Source of the DNA: Muriicola sp041358175
GTDB lineage: Bacteria > Bacteroidota > Bacteroidia > Flavobacteriales > Flavobacteriaceae
Direction of reading: 5' to 3'
DNA length: 64,000 nucleotides
NCBI RefSeq assembly: GCF_041358175.1
Contig: NZ_JBGKBE010000012.1
Span: 17,321-81,320 of the forward strand
Below the pieces are notes generated by a model that ran no database searches, was not told the origin of the DNA, and saw nothing but the letters and a program-made list of their open reading frames with translations. The position numbers and the translations under genes were made by a program. The stretch's first letter is position 1. Each line of letters begins with the position of its first letter. Positions 59,755-64,000 of this stretch are shown here, piece by piece.

Positions 59755-60725
59755 TCTTCAGTAGGTTTTTCAACAGATTCAAATTCTTTGTAGAACTCCA
59801 ACCCATCCTCAAATTCTACAAGTCGGTCCACCGGGGGCAAATAATACACGCTGGGCTCTGTACCAAGACTTTCCAGAAGTCGATACCCTGCTTTGTCTTT
59901 TAGCAACTTGCTGAGTCTCACCGTTTCTTCCCCGTTGGTAACGGTATCTTCATATTTATCACCGAAATAGAACACCCCATTAGGACAGGCTGTAACGCAA
60001 TGAGGCAATTCTCCCTGCTTCACCATGTGGGGGCAGAAATCACATTTATCGACGGTTCCCATCTTACTTGGTTTCCCAGCGTACTCGGGGGTGGGTTCAT
60101 AATCGGTAAGGTCGAGGTTTAAGGTCACTTCCTGTCCGGGATCTCCCCAGTTAAATACCCTGGTGGAATAAGGACAGGCAGCCATACAGAAGCGGCATCC
60201 AATACAACGCTCATTGTCAATTAATACAAGGCCATCTTCCCTTTTAAAAGTGGCGTCAACCGGGCAAACCGTAACACAGGCAGGTTTGTCACAATGCTGG
60301 CATGTTGTAGGCATCCAGTAAGGAGCCGTATCCGGAGATTCCTGCATTTTGTAAACTTTGATCCAGGCATTGTCTCCGGTGATGTAGTGGTTTTTGTTAC
60401 AAGAAGTCTGGCATTTTAAGGCATTTTTACATTTTGCAAGATCTACCACCATCACGAATTTCCTGTTGGGAATCCCTTCCCTGACATTGTAGTCCATGGA
60501 ATAATGATGGTCATGACTTACTTCCATGACTTCAGAGGTATCCACTTCCACAATAGTTCCGTCGGTGGTCATCAATTCCATGGTTTCACCAGTGGAAGCT
60601 TTCTCGTCAGAGGAAAATTTTGCAGATAATTTGGATAGTCCGATCCCTCCTAAAACTCCGGCAACACCTATTTTAAGGCCTCTGTCCAGGAATTTACGCC
60701 TCGATTTTTTTGAATTTTCTTCCAT
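59751..60725 (-). CDS. Tat-exported four-cluster Fe-S protein (NrfC/PsrB/TtrB type)
   Basis: The 324-residue protein has a twin-arginine signal (KKSRRKFLDRGLKIGVAGVL), so the folded Fe-S protein faces the periplasm. Ferredoxin-like motifs follow: C99-x5-C105-x3-C109, C142-x2-C145-x4-C150-x3-C154, C174-x2-C177-x2-C180-x3-C184, and C228-x2-C231-x11-C243-x3-C247. That is 15 cysteines; the usual second Cys of the first group is Ala 102. It should relay electrons between the NrfD subunit and a periplasmic partner. No molybdopterin subunit is encoded next to it. Residues 49-61 resemble a segment of the small Tat protein just upstream. Confidence 0.93.
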   Translation of the reverse strand: MEENSKKSRRKFLDRGLKIGVAGVLGGIGLSKLSAKFSSDEKASTGETMELMTTDGTIVEVDTSEVMEVSHDHHYSMDYNVREGIPNRKFVMVVDLAKCKNALKCQTSCNKNHYITGDNAWIKVYKMQESPDTAPYWMPTTCQHCDKPACVTVCPVDATFKREDGLVLIDNERCIGCRFCMAACPYSTRVFNWGDPGQEVTLNLDLTDYEPTPEYAGKPSKMGTVDKCDFCPHMVKQGELPHCVTACPNGVFYFGDKYEDTVTNGEETVRLSKLLKDKAGYRLLESLGTEPSVYYLPPVDRLVEFEDGLEFYKEFESVEKPTEE

Positions 60726-60739
60726 GGGTTCCTATCGGA

Positions 60740-61003
60740 TTACAATTTTTTCTCCAGCCACTGTAAAAAAGTAGAATTGGGAATATTTTTCTTAACCACC
60801 TTTGATTTCTTAAGGGCCTTGACCTTTACTTTTACTACAGTCCCATCAGGTTTTAACAAAGTTTCATACTCCTCTTCTTCTAAAGTTTCTTCTTTTTCCT
60901 GGCTCCTGGAATATCCGACTAGTGGGAGTAGGAGGGAAGTCCCCAGTAGGGGTAAAATTCCGCGCCTGGATATAGGTTTGCCTTTTTTCGGTGGTTGAGC
61001 CAT
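60740..61003 (-). CDS. Small Tat-signal protein, truncated relative of the Fe-S subunit N-terminus
   Basis: An 87-residue protein with a twin-arginine-like signal (ISRRGILPLLGTSLLLPLVG), an acidic stretch, then ETLLKPDGTVVKVKVKALKK and a basic end with IPNSTFLQWLEKKL. The E-x-L-x3-DGT-[IV]-V-x-V pattern and a later IPN recur, in order, in the Fe-S protein (residues 50-61 and 85-87), also behind a Tat signal. It lacks all cysteines. I infer it is derived from, or mimics, the N-terminus of the Fe-S subunit and may help its export or assembly. It sits 14 bases before that gene. Confidence 0.75.
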   Translation of the reverse strand: MAQPPKKGKPISRRGILPLLGTSLLLPLVGYSRSQEKEETLEEEEYETLLKPDGTVVKVKVKALKKSKVVKKNIPNSTFLQWLEKKL

Positions 61004-61016
61004 CGTTTGATTAGAT

Positions 61017-61886
61017 TTAGAAATTATAGAGACGTGTGATGTTGAAACCGATCAGGAAATCTCCTTCAAAAAAATTGTTCTGGTTAAACATGATATTTTG
61101 CTGTGGAACGATCCCCTGGTAATTAGACAGGAACAACTGAAATGCGTGTGAGGATGTCCTGAACTCAACACCAACACTAAATCCGGCTTCCGGATCCATA
61201 TCAAATTCTGATCCATCCAGATGATGTATAAAAGGCTGTGTATAATCTACCAATATGGAAGTTTGTGAACTCACTTTGTACCTTCCTCCTAAAGACATGG
61301 CAACAACGTCGTTTCTCATCTGCTGGGGTACCAGATTGTAGTGTGAAACACTGGCAGCTCCTTGGAGGGATAATTTGGAATTAAATCGCCTGGAGATGAT
61401 CAACTGGTTAAAATAGGAATAGCGGTGTTGTTCAACCAGGAAGTTTTCCTTGCCCCGGGCATCAATCACAAAGTTGCCGTAATAGGTAACATTGACCGGG
61501 ATTCTGCCTGAGCGGGTCTGGCGAAGCAGGGCGACTTTCCAGTTAAAATCCTGAAGCCTGTTAAACTTGGAAGTTCCAAAACCGATGGTCAGTCTATCGT
61601 GAAGGGCATAACTAAGGGCGATCCTGATATTGGCAGGAGCCCAGATGCCTATGAGGTCATTTGTGCCTGAATTGACCACGCCAAAACGGTGGGCCATATG
61701 GACTTCAAGGGTGTTCTTTATGGAAAGAACATCGGTGGGATTATCTATGATGTACGAACTCTCAAAAGTGGCCCGCTCTGGTTTATCCACTTCTTTCTGC
61801 GGCTCCGTATCTGTCTCGGTTTCCTGAGACACAACAGCCAGTGGTATAAGTAGAAGGAAAATGAAAATGAAGCTCAGTTTTTTCAT
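61017..61886 (-). CDS. DUF5777 family predicted outer-membrane beta-barrel protein
   Basis: The 289-residue protein has a signal peptide (MKKLSFIFIFLLLIPLAVVS) and a body of alternating amphipathic strands ending in a terminal aromatic (FLIGFNITRLYNF), as expected for an outer-membrane barrel. TLEVHMAHRFGVVNSGTNDL and IRIALSYALHDRLTIGFGTS fit DUF5777. That family is often found beside c-type cytochromes in Bacteroidota, by my recollection. It might be a pore, a scaffold for the cytochromes, or part of a conduit. It lies 13 bases before the small Tat protein gene. Confidence 0.8.
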   Translation of the reverse strand: MKKLSFIFIFLLLIPLAVVSQETETDTEPQKEVDKPERATFESSYIIDNPTDVLSIKNTLEVHMAHRFGVVNSGTNDLIGIWAPANIRIALSYALHDRLTIGFGTSKFNRLQDFNWKVALLRQTRSGRIPVNVTYYGNFVIDARGKENFLVEQHRYSYFNQLIISRRFNSKLSLQGAASVSHYNLVPQQMRNDVVAMSLGGRYKVSSQTSILVDYTQPFIHHLDGSEFDMDPEAGFSVGVEFRTSSHAFQLFLSNYQGIVPQQNIMFNQNNFFEGDFLIGFNITRLYNF

Positions 61887-61904
61887 GTTGAAATATCTTT
61901 CTGG

Positions 61905-62297
61905 TTAGTTATTTTCGGCTCCTCTATCGATCCAGGCCTTTATCAGGGCGAGCTCGTCACTATTGAGAACAAATCCTGCACTGATAGGATGTCCGTTACC
62001 CGGTAATCGCTGATAAAACGTGCTTCCTTCTGCATCTCCCGGAACAATTATCGGTAGTATGTCAGCATAAGCATTACCTGCTCTGAGATCCGGGTTGGCT
62101 ATATTTCCGTCATGGCAGGCAGTACAATCCTTTCCACTTTGGGAAAAGAGTGGTTCAATATCGGTACTAAAAGAAATGGTCTGATTATCCGGGATATCCG
62201 GAAGGGGTTGACTCAGATCGATTTCCTGATCATAGTAACATGATAAGTTAAACAGGATCAATCCGCTAGTCAGTAAAAATGAGATATGTTTTTTCAT
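61905..62297 (-). CDS. Monoheme cytochrome c lipoprotein
   Basis: The 130-residue protein has a lipoprotein signal (MKKHISFLLTSGLILFNLSC, Cys 20) and one heme motif, CTACH at residues 58-62, in STDIEPLFSQSGKDCTACHD. The rest (SAGFVLNSDELALIKAWIDR) resembles the cytochrome c-like (PSCyt1-type) domain common in Bacteroidota and Planctomycetes lipoproteins. It is likely anchored in the outer or inner membrane facing the periplasm. It is second in the operon, after the hexaheme gene. Confidence 0.88.
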   Translation of the reverse strand: MKKHISFLLTSGLILFNLSCYYDQEIDLSQPLPDIPDNQTISFSTDIEPLFSQSGKDCTACHDGNIANPDLRAGNAYADILPIIVPGDAEGSTFYQRLPGNGHPISAGFVLNSDELALIKAWIDRGAENN

Positions 62298-62393
62298 TTT
62301 CCTCGTTTTATGTGAAAGGCACGTATTCTATACCGATCCTTGTACAAATTGCACGGGAGAAATCATCACTCAGGCAGTTTGTGCAGACCATTC

Positions 62394-63422
62394 TTATTCT
62401 TGTAATGCTTCTATAGAGTTTTTTAACAGGGCTCGTGTATAGGCGGGGTTATGAATCCCATTACTATTGTCTTCCAGCAAGGTCCTGTAGTTCCATGCGG
62501 CCTGAGCCAGTTTAGCTGAGTACGTTCCGGGTACATAGTAGCCGTCCACATCGAACATGTTGTTGGCTTCAAGCAGCGCTTGGAGGGTAGCCATATCTTG
62601 TGAAAAACCAGCAATCTCATCAGGTGCCCCGTTGGGGTGGCAGGCTACACAAGCTGCATCTGTAGGAACCCAGGAGTGTAGACCCTGACTCGTATCTGAA
62701 GATTCACCCATATGACAACTAACACAGGAAGAACCTGTCCTGTGAGTAGCCGAACCGACTCCCGGATAGGCTTCAGCTCCGGCAATATTGGCTCCCATTA
62801 TACCTTCGAGCATGGTGGATTGAGGTCCGTGGTGAGGCCCGAATCGTTTACTTGTAATTTCATAGTCGGCAGTACCGGATGGAATCTCATAGCTGTTTCG
62901 CGGCTGGTGACAGGTAATACAGTTATTGCTGGCATCACCAAAATCGATCACTGTAGCTTCATCGATCACCAGGGTGACCGCTTCGATATTGCGAAGAGCA
63001 TAGTCGAAACCGTCGTTTTCAAAATCGAAGGTACTGTGTTTGTCGTGACATGTGGTACAGTTAAACCGTGAAGGGTTTGTGTATCCGGCAGTGTCCACTT
63101 CTCCTATATTGAGATAATCGATATAACCTTCTTCAGAATGGCATTGAGCACAATCAGCCCTGCCTGCAGCAAAACTTACAAATCCTGTATTGTGTTTAGC
63201 TACATCCCAGGATGCCAATAACGGTTCCCGGGTAGCGTTGGAATGGCAGCTTACACAAGAAGCAGTGCCATCCACACCGTCAGTTCCATCTACCCCATCT
63301 CGTCCGTCGGCCCCTGCCGGACCAGCAATTGGATCTGGAATTTCAAGATCACTTGTACATTGGATAAATAAAAATCCTGAGATAGCGATCATCAGGATAC
63401 GAAGGAGATGTGAAGTTTTCAT
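62394..63422 (-). CDS. Hexaheme cytochrome c lipoprotein with collagen-like linker
   Basis: The 342-residue protein has a lipoprotein-like signal (Cys 22 in GFLFIQCTSD). Seven G-x-y triplets follow (from GPAGADGRDGVDG, residues 34-54). Six CxxCH motifs lie at residues 56-60, 91-95, 122-126, 168-172, 233-237 and 258-262. Extra histidines (KHNTGF, KHSTF, FGPHHGP, ATHRTG, GLHSW) could be distal ligands. The C-terminal helical segment LAQAAWNYRTLLEDNSNGIH followed by NPAY recalls the helical end of NrfA/octaheme and MtrA-like cytochromes. It should accept electrons at the envelope. First gene of the operon. Confidence 0.92.
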   Translation of the reverse strand: MKTSHLLRILMIAISGFLFIQCTSDLEIPDPIAGPAGADGRDGVDGTDGVDGTASCVSCHSNATREPLLASWDVAKHNTGFVSFAAGRADCAQCHSEEGYIDYLNIGEVDTAGYTNPSRFNCTTCHDKHSTFDFENDGFDYALRNIEAVTLVIDEATVIDFGDASNNCITCHQPRNSYEIPSGTADYEITSKRFGPHHGPQSTMLEGIMGANIAGAEAYPGVGSATHRTGSSCVSCHMGESSDTSQGLHSWVPTDAACVACHPNGAPDEIAGFSQDMATLQALLEANNMFDVDGYYVPGTYSAKLAQAAWNYRTLLEDNSNGIHNPAYTRALLKNSIEALQE

Positions 63423-63599
63423 ATGGTTCCCTATTTTAATAACTGTTGATGGTCCTAAAATAGAAGACTTTATTCACCATTAAAATGACTTTTATCATGT
63501 TTTAAAAAACTCTTAAAATTTAAGGCATAATCCTTAATAAAAAGTTAAAATGAAATAAAGTGAACCTCAAAACAAGTCGGGAAAAACAAGTCTTTTTTG

Positions 63600-63631
63600 T
63601 TGATAGAATACGATAAACTTTCCTATTTTTG
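63600..63631 (+). promoter_or_regulatory. Predicted promoter for the tRNA-Pro transcript
   Basis: TTG (63600-63602), 21 bases, then a perfect TATTTTTG (63624-63631). Transcription would begin near 63637, before the decayed tRNA-like copy, and continue through tRNA-Pro. Confidence 0.6.
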
Positions 63632-63643
63632 CCATCTCGATTC

Positions 63644-63720
63644 CGGGATGTGGTTCGTTCCTGCAGAGCAGGACAGGCTGGTAACGTATTCCGCACTTGA
63701 GGGGTGGTCGCTGGTTGAGA
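63644..63720 (+). pseudogene. Decayed tRNA-Pro-like copy
   Basis: It begins with CGGGATGTGG, the same ten bases as the real tRNA at 63743. It then has an extra hairpin TCCTGC-AGA-GCAGGA where the D arm should be, followed by CTGGTAACGT and GGTGGTCGCTGGTT, which align with CTGGTAGCGT and AGTGGTCGCAGGTT of the tRNA. The anticodon stem no longer pairs and the 3' acceptor strand is absent, so it should not be functional. Confidence 0.55.
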
Positions 63721-63742
63721 AAGGGAATGAAAATAATTAATT

Positions 63743-63816
63743 CGGGATGTGGCGCAGTCTGGTAGCGTGCTCGGCTGGGGGCCGAGTGGTCGCAGGTTCA
63801 AATCCTGTCATCCCGA
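63743..63816 (+). tRNA. tRNA-Pro (anticodon GGG)
   Basis: Acceptor arms CGGGATG (63743-63749) and CATCCCG (63809-63815) pair fully, with discriminator A at 63816. The anticodon stem CTCGG/CCGAG encloses the loop CTGGGGG, placing GGG at positions 34-36. The T arm reads CGCAGGTTCAAATCCTGT with the usual GTTCAAAT loop. CCA is not encoded. A strong terminator follows at 63824. Confidence 0.95.
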
Positions 63817-63823
63817 CTAAGCG

Positions 63824-63857
63824 AAAAAGTGATTTGCAAATGCAAATCACTTTTTTT
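63824..63857 (+). terminator. Strong rho-independent terminator after tRNA-Pro
   Basis: A 14-bp perfect stem, AAAAAGTGATTTGC (63824-63837) with GCAAATCACTTTTT (63842-63855), four-base loop, ending in a T run. Confidence 0.85.
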
Positions 63858-64000
63858 ATTCCAAAAAAGCGACTCAAACGCAGTTTGGGTAAGCGACTTT
63901 GGAATAAAAAATAGAACGCGATAGCGTTTACTTTTTCATTTACCAGGAGGGTTTTATAGGATTCTCTAAATCCTGATACTTTTGAGAATGAAAGCGACTC
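63858..64000. repeat. Nested inverted and direct repeats downstream of tRNA-Pro
   Basis: Outer arms ATTCCAAA and TTTGGAAT (about 63858-63905) enclose an inner hairpin CTCAAAC-GCA-GTTTGGG. AGCGACT occurs on both sides of the inner hairpin and again at the window's right edge. A further small hairpin AACGC-GATA-GCGTT (63915-63928) is followed by a T run. No gene is seen in this stretch. Confidence 0.5.

Larger units (their letters stand above)
63423..63742. other. Intergenic stretch between the cytochrome operon and tRNA-Pro
   Basis: These 320 bases hold no protein gene. The left part (63423-63560) is very AT-rich and should contain the promoter of the divergent cytochrome operon; a minus-strand TATTTTAG near 63456-63463 is a weak candidate only. 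The right part holds the tRNA promoter (63600-63631) and a decayed tRNA-like copy (about 63644-63720). Confidence 0.7.

Noticed and set aside
63520..63801. Minus-strand open frame of 93 codons across the tRNA-Pro region
   Set aside because: It is antisense to the tRNA and its promoter; the composition is explained by the tRNA sequence, with no supporting start signals.

Overview
The window comes from a Bacteroidota genome, most likely a marine Flavobacteriaceae. Evidence: lipoprotein signals of the relaxed Bacteroidota type, promoters of the TTG-N19..22-TAnnTTTG type, GldI, a giant SprB-repeat protein with a type IX secretion (type B) C-terminal domain, and several families largely confined to this phylum (DUF3810, DUF5683, DUF5777, DUF6122, NagB fused to a PIG-L domain). 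I cannot name the genus from sequence alone. There is no sign of phage, insertion sequences, integrons or CRISPR arrays. Most of the window is ordinary, densely packed chromosome.

Layout. 1-9.6 kb: the N-terminal part of a RelA/SpoT enzyme (cut by the window edge), an M48 peptidase and a SpoU methyltransferase, a lipoprotein, two secreted amidohydrolase-family proteins and a DUF3810 protein. 9.6-18.7 kb: PepD, a cyclophilin-FKBP fusion lipoprotein, GldI, NrnA, a PhoD-like phosphatase, Ndk, a DUF721/DciA-like protein, RecF, a TPR membrane protein and RibH. 18.8-23.6 kb: a small membrane protein, MutL, two rhomboid proteases and an AT-rich EEP-family gene. 23.5-29.3 kb (minus): parA-parB-DUF5683-dapB-lepB-wbqC-DUF6122. 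29.4-37.6 kb: methylmalonyl-CoA mutase (two subunits) behind udk and an FtsB-like gene, facing a three-gene biotin-dependent acyl-CoA carboxylase operon; together these cover two steps of propionyl-CoA/succinyl-CoA interconversion, without an epimerase gene.

37.7-45.4 kb is a peptidoglycan-recycling cluster: AnmK, NagZ-like GH3, AmpG-like permease and NagB-PIG-L on the minus strand, and a DeoR/GlpR repressor plus MurQ on the plus strand. The divergent spacer between nagB and deoR holds three 14-bp TGCA-N6-TGCA sites that I propose as operators. A PQQ-type sugar dehydrogenase and an 8.3-kb gene for a 2781-residue adhesin-like T9SS substrate follow.

55.0-63.4 kb (minus) is the most interesting region: a probable respiratory/electron-transfer locus with a hexaheme cytochrome c lipoprotein carrying a collagen-like linker, a monoheme lipoprotein, a DUF5777 predicted beta-barrel, a small Tat-signal protein, a Tat-signal four-cluster Fe-S protein, an NrfD/PsrC quinol-interacting membrane protein, an unknown periplasmic/membrane protein and another monoheme cytochrome. 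A divergent glutamyl-tRNA reductase (heme synthesis) and an NrfJ-like OB-fold lipoprotein follow. No molybdopterin catalytic subunit is present. I infer quinol oxidation and electron delivery to the periplasm or outer membrane, but the terminal acceptor is unknown.

The right end holds a tRNA-Pro(GGG), preceded by a decayed tRNA-like copy and followed by a strong terminator and nested repeats.
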